In this document: piece by piece, positions 38,243-45,863 of the stretch | How positions within the stretch are numbered: the first letter of the stretch is position 1 | Layout of the letters: each line of letters starts with the position of its first letter | DNA from: Halobacteriales archaeon YIM A00010 | GTDB taxonomy: Archaea > Halobacteriota > Halobacteria > Halobacteriales > Haloarculaceae | Assembly (NCBI GenBank): GCA_025041175.1 | Contig: JAKCFJ010000001.1 | Span: forward strand, 868,001-932,000 | Direction: 5' to 3' | Length of the DNA: 64,000 nt | Notes under the pieces: model-generated | What the model was told of the DNA's origin: nothing | The model's input: only the letters and a program-made list of their open reading frames with translations | Databases searched by the model: none | Translations under genes and position numbers: made by a program

Positions 38243-38252
38243 GTACAAGTAT
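38243..38252. promoter_or_regulatory. ATAC-N2-GTAT-like motif upstream of cbtB
   Basis: GTACAAGTAT, one mismatch from the motif at 36116, is located 8 bases before the cbtB ATG. Its closeness to the start suggests either an operator overlapping the transcription start or a coincidental AT-rich match. Confidence 0.35.
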
Positions 38253-38260
38253 AGTTTGTT

Positions 38261-38446
38261 ATGACGGCCACCGACACCGTTCACGGACGGATCGAACGCG
38301 CTCGGATCGAACTCACACCGACGCAGTTGGCGCTGGGGCTGGCGTTGGTCGTTGCGCTGGGGTTCGTACTGTTGTTCGTTCAGGAACCGATGGTGCACGA
38401 TTCGATGCACAACTTCCGACACGCGGTCGGGGTCACCTGCCACTGA
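38261..38446 (+). CDS. cbtB: Cobalt transporter subunit CbtB
   Basis: This 61-residue membrane protein has one helix (LALGLALVVALGFVLLF) followed by a histidine-rich tail, MVHDSMHNFRHAVGVTCH. This single-helix plus His-tail layout defines CbtB, which works with CbtA in B12-regulated cobalt uptake. It is 5 bases from cbtA. Confidence 0.92.
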   Translation: MTATDTVHGRIERARIELTPTQLALGLALVVALGFVLLFVQEPMVHDSMHNFRHAVGVTCH

Positions 38447-38451
38447 GTGCG

Positions 38452-39186
38452 ATGTTCGTCGAGTACGTTACCCGCGGAGCGAAGGCGGGGCTGGTGGGAG
38501 GCGTAGCGTTCGGTCTGTTCATCGCGCTGGTCGGGAATCCGCTCATCGGGTACGCGGAGACGTTCGAACACAGCCACGAGGCCCCGGCGGTTTCGGGAAC
38601 CGTCACCGCGGTGGTCAGCGTCGCGGGCGGCGTTCTGCTGGGGGTGTTGCTCGGGGCGGTGGTGTTCGGCGCCGCGTATTATTTCCTGGAGCCGGTGCTG
38701 GCGGGCTGGGGATCTGTGGACGCGAAAAGCTACGTGCTCGGCGGTGCCGGCTTCATCACGGTGTCGGGTGCGCCGTGGGTGGTGTTTCCGCCCCAGCCGC
38801 CTGGTGTGGAGCAGTCGCTCCCGGTCGACGTTCGGATCGCGTGGTACGCCCTCATGATGGGCGTCGGTGCGCTGGCGTGTGGGCTGGCCGGGTACGTGTA
38901 CCGACAGCTCCGGCGTCGGTTCGACGATCGGGGGTGGGTGGTGGCGGCGCTCGGGGCGATCGCGTCGCTCGGAGTGATTCCCATGGTCGGGGTGGTCGCG
39001 CCGGCGAATTCGGTCACTGGCCCCCTTCCAACCGAATTGGTACCGGTGATCCAGGCGGTCACGGCGGTGGGGCAGATCGGGTTCTGGTTCGTTCTGGCAA
39101 CCGCCCACGCGTGGCTGGTTCGACGGGAGGAACCGGTTTCGGGTCCGAGCGACCCCATCGACGCGTCGATGGCCACCGACTCATGA
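38452..39186 (+). CDS. cbtA: Cobalt transporter subunit CbtA
   Basis: A 244-residue membrane protein with about six helices. It opens with FVEYVTRGAKAGLVGGVAFGLFIALVGNPL and has the HSHEAPAV loop and GAPWVVFPPQPPGVEQSLP between helices, both CbtA-like. It imports cobalt for the corrin enzymes encoded around it. Its stop overlaps the ferredoxin start (ATGA). Confidence 0.92.
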   Translation: MFVEYVTRGAKAGLVGGVAFGLFIALVGNPLIGYAETFEHSHEAPAVSGTVTAVVSVAGGVLLGVLLGAVVFGAAYYFLEPVLAGWGSVDAKSYVLGGAGFITVSGAPWVVFPPQPPGVEQSLPVDVRIAWYALMMGVGALACGLAGYVYRQLRRRFDDRGWVVAALGAIASLGVIPMVGVVAPANSVTGPLPTELVPVIQAVTAVGQIGFWFVLATAHAWLVRREEPVSGPSDPIDASMATDS

Positions 39187-39527
39187 ACGACCGGACGGAG
39201 GACGTTCGAGCGAACGGCTTCACCGATCACGTGCTGGTCTGTACGAACGACCGGGACTCCGAGTACGCCTGTTGTGCGGACGCCGGCGCGAGCGAGGTGT
39301 ACGAAGCGGTCAAAGAGTGGTTGCGCGAGCGCGGCGTGTTCTGGTCGCGCGTCCACGTCGCACGAACCAGCTGTCTCGGCCTGTGTAGTGAAGATGGCGC
39401 GGCGATCGTGATCCACCCGCGCAACCGGTGGTACTCGGACGTTCGACCGGAGGACGTGCCCGACCTACTCCGGGGAGAGTTCGGATCAGACGCGTCGCGG
39501 CTGGGGATTGAACCGGTGGAGTTGTAA
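39183..39527 (+). CDS. Thioredoxin-fold [2Fe-2S] ferredoxin
   Basis: A 114-residue protein. Cysteines occur in VLVCTNDRDSEYACC near the N terminus and TSCLGLCSEDGAAIV in the middle, the pattern of shethna-type thioredoxin-like ferredoxins. The last residues are GIEPVEL. It is translationally coupled to cbtA. The same domain is fused to the CbiX at 43662, so a redox step, perhaps cobalt or ring reduction, is probably served here. Confidence 0.85.
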   Translation: MNDRTEDVRANGFTDHVLVCTNDRDSEYACCADAGASEVYEAVKEWLRERGVFWSRVHVARTSCLGLCSEDGAAIVIHPRNRWYSDVRPEDVPDLLRGEFGSDASRLGIEPVEL

Positions 39528-39563
39528 TTCACCCAATCACTTATACGAGCTCAAGGAGAAAAC

Positions 39564-39639
39564 CCACGGCTTCTGGCGAAGCCGAAAGCTTCTGGCTGAT
39601 CAGCAAGAACGCGCTGCGTTCTTGCCACTTTAGCCGTGG
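39564..39639. repeat. Nested hairpins inside a CCACGGCT/AGCCGTGG stem
   Basis: An outer 8-bp stem, CCACGGCT (39564-39571) and AGCCGTGG (39632-39639), encloses two inner hairpins. One is GCAAGAACGC-GCT-GCGTTCTTGC (39603-39625) with a 3-base loop. The other is CGGCTTC-TGGC-GAAGCCG (39568-39585). Both resemble the units at 63.1 and 63.6-64.0 kb. The outer stem resembles the subterminal hairpin of IS200/IS605-type ends, so this may be a solitary IS end that received hairpin units. That last point is inference. The rest of the 39528-39760 gap shows no gene. Confidence 0.5.
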
Positions 39640-39760
39640 AATGAATCCATTGCATGTCGAACCAAATGAAAGGCGTTTGTACTGTATGATGATTGCTATA
39701 AAAACCCCCGCATCGATACGGGGATAGCGTCTTCGACACCCAACGCAAACACCGACGTGG

Positions 39761-40366
39761 ATGATCTCGCCGAACGTCACGGAGGTAGTATTCCTCATCG
39801 GACTGGTCGCGGCCGCCGGTGTGTGCGGCTTGTTGCTCGTGACGCTCACGACCGACCGCCAGCTGTGGCCGCCCGGCGAGAAGACGCGCGTGTACTACCT
39901 CCATTGGACGCTCGTCTGGCTCTTCAACGGATCGTTGCTAATCGTCGCCGTTCTGGACTGGAACGCGTGGCTGTTGCCCCGCCCAGGAACACTGGTCGCG
40001 GGCGTGGTGCTCGCCGTCGTCGGCACGGTGATCTTCCTCCGGAGCGCGAGCGTGATGCAATCCGACGAAACCATGGGCGTGACCGGGGAGCTGTACACCG
40101 ACGGACCGTACGCGTACAGCAGAAACCCCCAGTACGTGGGGATGATCGTCGGAATCGTTGGATTCGCGTTGTTCGTCAATTCGGTGTGGTTCGCCATGCT
40201 CGCGGCGGCGCACGTCGGCTGGGTGTTGCTGTTGCCCCGCGCCGAAGAGCCGCACTTGCGCGAGGAATACGGCGGGGCGTACGAGCAGTATACGGAGACC
40301 GTTCCCCGATTCGTCGGTGTTCACACCGCTCGCGTGGTGGTAGCCGGACGATCGGCCAGAGATTGA
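39761..40366 (+). CDS. Isoprenylcysteine methyltransferase-like membrane protein
   Basis: This is a 201-residue integral membrane protein of the ICMT/PEMT fold. Four to five helices are followed by the SAM-binding signature LYTDGPYAYSRNPQYVGMIVG and the terminal EEPHLREEYGGAYEQYTETVPRF. Members methylate lipid- or isoprenoid-like substrates. The substrate is unknown here. It belongs to the insert that separates the two cobalamin halves. Confidence 0.85.
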   Translation: MISPNVTEVVFLIGLVAAAGVCGLLLVTLTTDRQLWPPGEKTRVYYLHWTLVWLFNGSLLIVAVLDWNAWLLPRPGTLVAGVVLAVVGTVIFLRSASVMQSDETMGVTGELYTDGPYAYSRNPQYVGMIVGIVGFALFVNSVWFAMLAAAHVGWVLLLPRAEEPHLREEYGGAYEQYTETVPRFVGVHTARVVVAGRSARD

Positions 40367-40578
40367 GACCTCGGCAACACCGTGATCGGACCGGAGTCAC
40401 ACTGGGGACGCTGTTCCCTGAAGCGAGACCCAGATGACCCATTGTCGATTAGACTGACAACGAAATGCGATAGAGACTGTTTCCCACGAACGTCCATAAT
40501 ACTACAACGGGTATGGATAGAAACTGTTTAAATCGAGTAACAAAAGGTTATAATGGAATCAATACCCTATATCGTTGT

Positions 40579-40995
40579 ATGGGGGCAAACGATCCTGGGC
40601 GGCCGAACGGCACACGCAACAACAGGGGACAGTACACCGAGGAAATCAGCCCCCAAGATGTCCTTTCGGTGTTTGTCGACCGGTCGGATCCGTCGGAGCC
40701 GTTAGCGGCGAGCGAGGTGGCAGAGGCGCTGGGCTGTAATCGGAAGACTGCGTACACGAAGTTGCGCGAACTCGCCGAGGAGGGAGCGCTCGGTAGTAAG
40801 AAGTTCGGCGCGCGTGCTCGCGCCTGGTGGCGACCAGCGGATGACTCACGCGCGCCAACGCCTGGTACGTCGTGGATCGAGAGTGATGATCCATTTTTCA
40901 GTGCCAAGCCAGTTGCGGGTGAGCCGCTCGCCGAGAACGAGACGATAGACGACGTGCTGTATGGGTCGGTCGAGGACGAGGCAACCGATGAGTGA
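40579..40995 (+). CDS. HTH antitoxin-like protein paired with PIN toxin
   Basis: A 138-residue protein. The middle part is a winged helix (LAASEVAEALGCNRKTAYTKLRELAEEGAL). It is followed by an acidic tail that may block the toxin (DDVLYGSVEDEATDE). It overlaps the PIN gene by 8 bases, the usual toxin-antitoxin arrangement. The ATG at 40579 is preferred, since the frame also runs upstream through AT-rich sequence without coding character. Confidence 0.7.
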   Translation: MGANDPGRPNGTRNNRGQYTEEISPQDVLSVFVDRSDPSEPLAASEVAEALGCNRKTAYTKLRELAEEGALGSKKFGARARAWWRPADDSRAPTPGTSWIESDDPFFSAKPVAGEPLAENETIDDVLYGSVEDEATDE

Positions 40996-41452
40996 TGAGA
41001 TCTCAGGATGGAAACCGTTGTTCGTGGATACGGGAGCGTTGTTCGCGTACTACAATGCGAACGAGGGGCACCGTCATACGCGTGCTCGCGCGGTGTTCGA
41101 GGCGATTCAGACGGGAGATCTCGCCTATCGGCCACTGCTGACGAGTCGATTTGTGCTTGCCGAACTATCGACGCTGTTGGTCCGGAAGGTCGACCACGCC
41201 ACTGCCATGCGTGCTCTCGGTCATATCCGCACATCGCCAGCGTTCACGATCTGTGTGCCCAACGAGGAAGAGTTCGCGTCGACGTGTGATCAGTTCGAAC
41301 AGTACGACGACCAACGGATCTCGTTCGTGGATCATTCCAGCGCGGTGCTGGCCCACAAGCACGATGCCACGCACGTGTTCGCGTTCGATAACGATTTTGC
41401 GACGCTCGGATTCACTCGTGTCCCAGTTGATACTGATGACGCTATCGAATAG
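40988..41452 (+). CDS. vapC: PIN-domain ribonuclease toxin (VapC-like)
   Basis: A 154-residue PIN domain with the acidic metal-binding residues in place: FVDTGALFAYYN at the N terminus, VLAELSTLL in the middle, and SFVDHSSAVLA with FAFDNDFATLGF at the C terminus. VapC proteins cleave RNA when freed from the partner. It is coupled to the HTH protein upstream. Confidence 0.85.
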   Translation: MSDEISGWKPLFVDTGALFAYYNANEGHRHTRARAVFEAIQTGDLAYRPLLTSRFVLAELSTLLVRKVDHATAMRALGHIRTSPAFTICVPNEEEFASTCDQFEQYDDQRISFVDHSSAVLAHKHDATHVFAFDNDFATLGFTRVPVDTDDAIE

Positions 41453-41524
41453 AGACGCCGGATTCGGTCGAGAAGTACCAAATGATATCGGTATCCCGCC
41501 CATCCGGTATGAGCAGGTAGAAGC

Positions 41525-42043
41525 ATGTCGGATGAACCCGCCGGTACGGTCGCGCTCGCGGACACCGTCTCCGATCTGATGTACGGGATCGCCGGGTGGA
41601 TGCTGGTCGGTCTTGGGGTGCTCGGAATCGTTTCGGTAGTCGGAACAGCGATGGGAGATCCGACCAACAGTGATGTTATAGCCATCCCGATTTTGCTGTT
41701 GTTCTCTCTCCTTTCGATCACGTTCGGCGTGTTCGTCAACCCCCCGTTCCGTCGTCGTCTGAACCGACGACAGACTATCACACGATTTGGCCGTGTGCGG
41801 AGCGTCGATCGGCGGGTGTTGCACGCAGTTGAAGGCCGGTCGGAGCCGTGTGTCGAGTGTAGTACACGGATGACCGAGGGGATGATTCGACGGTATCGTG
41901 AGGAGTTCGTCGTCGCTGGCGTTCCGGTGTACACGCTTTCGGAGGGAAAAAATCACTACTGTCCGGACTGTGCCCTGTCGGATTCTGCTCACAACGCGGA
42001 TCAGCAGTCACGGGCGGCAGAACCGGCGACCGAACGCTCCTGA
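41525..42043 (+). CDS. Membrane protein with C-terminal zinc-ribbon-like cysteines
   Basis: This is a 172-residue protein of unknown function. Two membrane helices lie at about residues 20-45 and 55-75. The soluble part has CVECSTRM and CPDCAL, two Cys-x2-Cys pairs about 40 residues apart, with YREEFVVAGVPVYTLSEGKNHY between them. This looks like a haloarchaeal family with a membrane anchor and a zinc site. It ends the insert, convergent with the beta-propeller gene. Confidence 0.65.
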   Translation: MSDEPAGTVALADTVSDLMYGIAGWMLVGLGVLGIVSVVGTAMGDPTNSDVIAIPILLLFSLLSITFGVFVNPPFRRRLNRRQTITRFGRVRSVDRRVLHAVEGRSEPCVECSTRMTEGMIRRYREEFVVAGVPVYTLSEGKNHYCPDCALSDSAHNADQQSRAAEPATERS

Positions 42044-42065
42044 GCCTCGAAACGGGCACCCGTTG

Positions 42066-43295
42066 CTACCGGCTCGGAGCACCGACGATCAGCCGATACG
42101 CGCCGCGCCGTCGGCCTTCATCGTGATACACCACGGGTTCCTCGATGGCGGCGACCGTCTCGCCGTCGAGCGCGACAGCGGAGACGATCCCCGCCGTTCG
42201 GTGGCCGCTGTCTCTCCCGGTTTCCACGTCGAACAGACGAACCCCGTGAACACCGGGATCGCGGGTTCGGAACTGCTGTGCGCTCGGGACCGCCACCCTG
42301 TCGGCTGCAGTGGCGAGTTCGTTCGTGAATCCACCCACGGACGCCGACCACTCACGGGTTCCCTCGTGAGAGACACCGAACGCCGTGTGTTCGTCGGGGT
42401 GGAGCGACGCCGTTTCCCGTCCTTCTTCGGGGTAGGTGTTGCCCGTGACGAACACCACGCCGTCGTCGGACGCGTGAACGTGGTTCGGGTACGCGTACAC
42501 CGTCTCATCGTCGATCTCTGTGGGTGTGGCGAGATCGACGCGCCAGTCGGTGCCGTCGGGTCCGACCCGGTAGCCCCGGTGGTCGGCGTGGCTCGTAACC
42601 ACAACACCGGTATCGAGCAGCGACGCGTCGCCCACTCGTCGCTGACCGTCCCCCGGCGGGTCCCACCGGTACCGGTTCGCTCCGTTTTCGGCGTCGAGCA
42701 CGACCAGCCCGTGGTGGTGCTCGCCGGGACACCGGTTGTACGCGAGGGCAACCCGATCTCCACGAACGTCTACACAGATGGGAGAGGCGTCGGTTTCGTG
42801 GGTCCACGCGACGGTGCCGTCGGCATCGAACGCGTAGACAGTGCTCGAAAACGACCGCCGGTCACCGTCGCGCTCGTAGCGCCGAGCCGCGGCGTACACG
42901 CGGGTTCTGTCGTCGTCGACCGCGAGATCCACGACGCATGGCAGAAAAAACCGCGTGGACTGTTGTGGCTCGCCCACGTCGGTGGCCGTCGCGTACCGCC
43001 AGCGGCAGGTTCCTGAATCCAGATCGTACACACCGATTCCGCCATCGGGACCGCGCTCACCGGCGACGACGCTGTCCCCGACCGGGACCACCGACACGAC
43101 TGCCGCCTCGGCGTCCGTCCCGGCGCGCCAGCGTTCGTCGAGCGTTCTCCGGTCGTAGGCGATCACAGCGCCCCCAGCAGTTCCGACCACGACGCATCCC
43201 TCGGTCAGGGCGACGGCCGAGCGCCGTCCCGTGTGCCGCGACCGCGCGGGGTCGATATCGCCATCGATTCCAACGGTTCGCCACGCGTCACTCAT
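42066..43295 (-). CDS. PQQ-like beta-propeller protein at the end of the cobalamin operon
   Basis: A 409-residue protein built of repeated blades such as GTAGGAVIAYDRRTLDERWRAG, GGIGVYDLDSGTCRWRY and VYAFDADGTVAWTH, the outer-strand pattern of PQQ/WD40-like propellers. There is no signal peptide or lipobox, so it should be cytoplasmic. Its start overlaps the DUF3209 stop by 8 bases, so it is part of the cobalamin operon. A scaffolding or binding role is possible but unknown. Confidence 0.75.
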   Translation of the reverse strand: MSDAWRTVGIDGDIDPARSRHTGRRSAVALTEGCVVVGTAGGAVIAYDRRTLDERWRAGTDAEAAVVSVVPVGDSVVAGERGPDGGIGVYDLDSGTCRWRYATATDVGEPQQSTRFFLPCVVDLAVDDDRTRVYAAARRYERDGDRRSFSSTVYAFDADGTVAWTHETDASPICVDVRGDRVALAYNRCPGEHHHGLVVLDAENGANRYRWDPPGDGQRRVGDASLLDTGVVVTSHADHRGYRVGPDGTDWRVDLATPTEIDDETVYAYPNHVHASDDGVVFVTGNTYPEEGRETASLHPDEHTAFGVSHEGTREWSASVGGFTNELATAADRVAVPSAQQFRTRDPGVHGVRLFDVETGRDSGHRTAGIVSAVALDGETVAAIEEPVVYHDEGRRRGAYRLIVGAPSR

Positions 43296-43659
43296 CGGCC
43301 GGGAAGGCTTCGTGCAGGAGATCGTGTGCCTCACCCAGCCCGTCGAGCACGCTCTCGCCGTGATCGGTCACGCGGCCGATCGCCCGTTCGGCGTCACGAA
43401 CGGCCACTAGCCGGCCCCGAAGGTAGCCGTAGGCGGGATCACCGGCGTCGGTGGCAGCAATTTCGCTCTCCAGATCGACGAGCGCCGAATCGAGGTGTCG
43501 CTCGATCTCCGCGAGGCTTTCGGCGTGGACGAGCGCCCCGATAGGGCCGTCCATGCGGCCCTCGAGCTCGCGCTCGGCGTGTTGGCGCGCGCGCTCGTCT
43601 TCGGTTCCCAGCACGTTCATCAGTCCGAGTCGTAGCGCTTCGATTTCGTAACAGCTCAT
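43288..43659 (-). CDS. DUF3209 family protein
   Basis: A small helical protein of 123 residues (MSCYEIEALRLGLMNVLG start, LGEAHDLLHEAFPADE end), rich in E, R and H. The family is found with cobalamin genes in haloarchaea. Its biochemical role is not established. The start lies 2 bases after the cbiX/ferredoxin stop, in the same operon. Confidence 0.8.
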   Translation of the reverse strand: MSCYEIEALRLGLMNVLGTEDERARQHAERELEGRMDGPIGALVHAESLAEIERHLDSALVDLESEIAATDAGDPAYGYLRGRLVAVRDAERAIGRVTDHGESVLDGLGEAHDLLHEAFPADE

Positions 43660-43661
43660 GA

Positions 43662-44885
43662 TCAGAGGGTTTGGTCGACGATCTCCGAAACGATGCGGTC
43701 CCTGTCGAGGTGGGACGAAACGATGCGTTCGGCGTCCGCTTCATCGACATCCCCGTACCAGACGCCGTCCGGGGAGACAGCCACCATCGGACCCTCCCCA
43801 CAGCGACCGAGACACGACGAGCGCGTGATCCGCGCGTCACACTCCTCGGAATCGCGGGCGTGCTGGCGCAAGCGCTCGAGGACAGCAGGAGCACCGTCGG
43901 CGGCGCACGTCTGGTTCGTGCAGACAGCGACGTGTTTCTCGGGGGCGTCGTGGGCGTGTGGCTGCTCATCGACACTCTCGCGGTCGGCGTGGTCGGCCTG
44001 GTGTGTGAGCGCTCGGAGCATCGCTCGCGCGCCGCCGACGTCCTCGGTGTAGCCGTCGAGTTCGACCTTGTACTTGCACGTGTCACAGGACATCCGGACG
44101 CTGTCGGTGCGCGCCTCCTGCCAGCGGTCGCCGAGAACGTCCAGCAGGCGCGAATCCGTTCCCAACGGGTCGCCCGTGCCGACGGTGACGTACGGATACT
44201 CCTCGTCGAAGCCGGCCGTTCGGTCTCGAACCCGTTGGGTGAGCACGCCATCACCGAGCATGTACGGAAGCACGACGACGCCATCCGGGCGGTGTTTCGC
44301 CGTCGCGTGGAGCGCGTCGGTGAGGCGCGGCTCGGTAACCCCGATGTAACAGGTCTCGACGCGATCGAACGCGCGCCCCTCGTACAGGAGGCGGGCCAGC
44401 TTGTGCGCGTCGCCGTTCGCGTCCGGATCGCTCGAACCGCGCGCACAGAGGACGACGGCGACAGCATCGGTGTCGCGATCGACACCGATGTTCGTCTCGA
44501 CGGCCCTCGCTCGCTCGTCGAGCAGATCGACGATGGCCGGGTGGATGCCGAGGTGGCGGCCGTTGTGGATGGTCACGTCGGGATACTCGGTGCGGGCCTG
44601 TTCGATCGCAAGCGGCACGTCGGCTTTGACGTGGCTCGCGGCGAACAGAGAGAGCTGTACCACCGTAATACGCGACACCGCCGGGGCAAGCCCCGCGATC
44701 GCGTCGGCGATGGACGGCTCCGCGAGTTCGAGAAACCCGGCGTCGACCGGAACGTCGAGCCGTTGTTCCAACCCATCCGCGAGGGTTCGGACCTGCTCGT
44801 TCGACGTTTCGCGGCGCGAGCCGTGGCCGATCAACAACACGGCCTCATCCGCGAGCGCGTCCGTTGGTGTGTTCGTCCGCATCAT
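43662..44885 (-). CDS. cbiX: CbiX cobaltochelatase fused to a [2Fe-2S] ferredoxin domain
   Basis: This 407-residue protein is a fusion. The N-terminal part (about 1-270) is a double CbiX, with VLLIGHGSRRETSNEQ at its metal site and VVLCARGSSDPDANGD in the second half, then RMSCDTCKYKVELDGY. A His/Asp-rich linker follows (about 290-315). The C-terminal thioredoxin-like ferredoxin domain has CTNQTCAADG and SSCLGRCGEGP. Sirohydrochlorin cobalt insertion is thus joined to an iron-sulfur electron carrier. The ferredoxin domain resembles the separate protein at 39183. Confidence 0.9.
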   Translation of the reverse strand: MMRTNTPTDALADEAVLLIGHGSRRETSNEQVRTLADGLEQRLDVPVDAGFLELAEPSIADAIAGLAPAVSRITVVQLSLFAASHVKADVPLAIEQARTEYPDVTIHNGRHLGIHPAIVDLLDERARAVETNIGVDRDTDAVAVVLCARGSSDPDANGDAHKLARLLYEGRAFDRVETCYIGVTEPRLTDALHATAKHRPDGVVVLPYMLGDGVLTQRVRDRTAGFDEEYPYVTVGTGDPLGTDSRLLDVLGDRWQEARTDSVRMSCDTCKYKVELDGYTEDVGGARAMLRALTHQADHADRESVDEQPHAHDAPEKHVAVCTNQTCAADGAPAVLERLRQHARDSEECDARITRSSCLGRCGEGPMVAVSPDGVWYGDVDEADAERIVSSHLDRDRIVSEIVDQTL

Positions 44886-45619
44886 TCTCCCGAGAACGAA
44901 AGGGATCCAACGGCACCACCGGTTGCGCGTTCGACGCTCCGGCGGAGCTTCCGGCGTCTATCGGCCGCGTACAGCCCCGACGCGTCGCTTTCGTCGTACA
45001 CCCACCGAGCGAATGTTGCGGGATCGGCGTCGTCCCCGAGTCCGAACCAGTACCCGCCCGAGGAACTGTCCGAAAGCCCATCGGTGGGTATCGATGGATC
45101 ACTCCGATCGAGCAGCGAGCGAAGCATTTCGAGCAGTTGGCGCTCCTCGTGAACGAACGAGACGCCGACCGACGCCGACGACTCCCGAAAGCAGATCGTC
45201 CCACACGCTTCGAGCAACCCCCGGACCAGCTGCTGTCGGTGCTCGTCAAAGCGATCGAACCGGAGTTCACCGCGAGAATCGGTCGCCACCGAGATCCCCA
45301 GCGCGTCGGTGGTGCGCTCGGCGAACGACGGCGGGATTCGAATCCGGAGCTCGTACGCTTCCTCGTGGCGGATGACGGAGGCGTCGTGGGCTGACTGGCG
45401 GGCTGTGACCCTGTGATCGGCCCGATCTCCGCCGGCATCGATACCGGCAATCGCGGCCAGCGCGTCGACCGCCGTTTCGTCCCCCGCGCGCACGGTCACG
45501 TGCTCGGCTGTTAGCTCCCCGTCGCCAGCCACGCGGCCCCAGAAGTACGCCGTTTCCGGCGTGGGCGCGAGGAGATCGTCCGTCCGCGGCGTCCCGTCGT
45601 TCGAGTCCGCATCACGCAT
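44882..45619 (-). CDS. LAGLIDADG-fold-like protein in the cobalamin operon
   Basis: A 245-residue protein annotated elsewhere, if at all, only as a cobalamin operon protein. I see two LAGLIDADG-type helices: AYFWGRVAGDGEL at residues 24-36 and QLVRGLLEACGTICF near 140. They are followed by a WVYDESDASGLYAADRRRKL segment near 210, like the DA-x-YL-x-RK tail of such proteins. The second motif has ACG instead of ADG, losing one catalytic acid. A nucleic-acid-binding, non-cutting regulator is therefore possible. It overlaps neighbours on both sides. Confidence 0.6.
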   Translation of the reverse strand: MRDADSNDGTPRTDDLLAPTPETAYFWGRVAGDGELTAEHVTVRAGDETAVDALAAIAGIDAGGDRADHRVTARQSAHDASVIRHEEAYELRIRIPPSFAERTTDALGISVATDSRGELRFDRFDEHRQQLVRGLLEACGTICFRESSASVGVSFVHEERQLLEMLRSLLDRSDPSIPTDGLSDSSSGGYWFGLGDDADPATFARWVYDESDASGLYAADRRRKLRRSVERATGGAVGSLSFSGE

Positions 45620-45863
45620 CGTCGATCACCGTCACGTCGATGGCGTCGACCGGACACGCGCGGGCGGCGAGCTGCGCGTCCTCGAGACGACCGTCGTCGA
45701 ACCGTGCGACCGTCTCCTCGGCGTCCTCGAATCCGTGTGACTCTGGTTCGTCGATCGTCGCCAGCCCGTCCGTGGCTTCCACGAACCGGTCGTCGCGGAC
45801 GAGACACGCAAAGACGCCCTCGCAAGCGGTCCGGTCGATCCGAACGCGGTACTCAGTACTCAT
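45612..45863 (-). CDS. Small mono-cluster ferredoxin
   Basis: An 83-residue protein starting VRIDRTACEGVFACLVRDDRF and ending AARACPVDAIDVTVID. Cysteines at CEGVFAC and CPVDAI fit a single [3Fe-4S] or [4Fe-4S] cluster ferredoxin of the type that reduces P450s or serves ring-modifying enzymes. The start overlaps the cbiH stop, and its own stop overlaps the next start. A role in ring contraction or reduction is suggested by position only. Confidence 0.8.
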   Translation of the reverse strand: MSTEYRVRIDRTACEGVFACLVRDDRFVEATDGLATIDEPESHGFEDAEETVARFDDGRLEDAQLAARACPVDAIDVTVIDDA

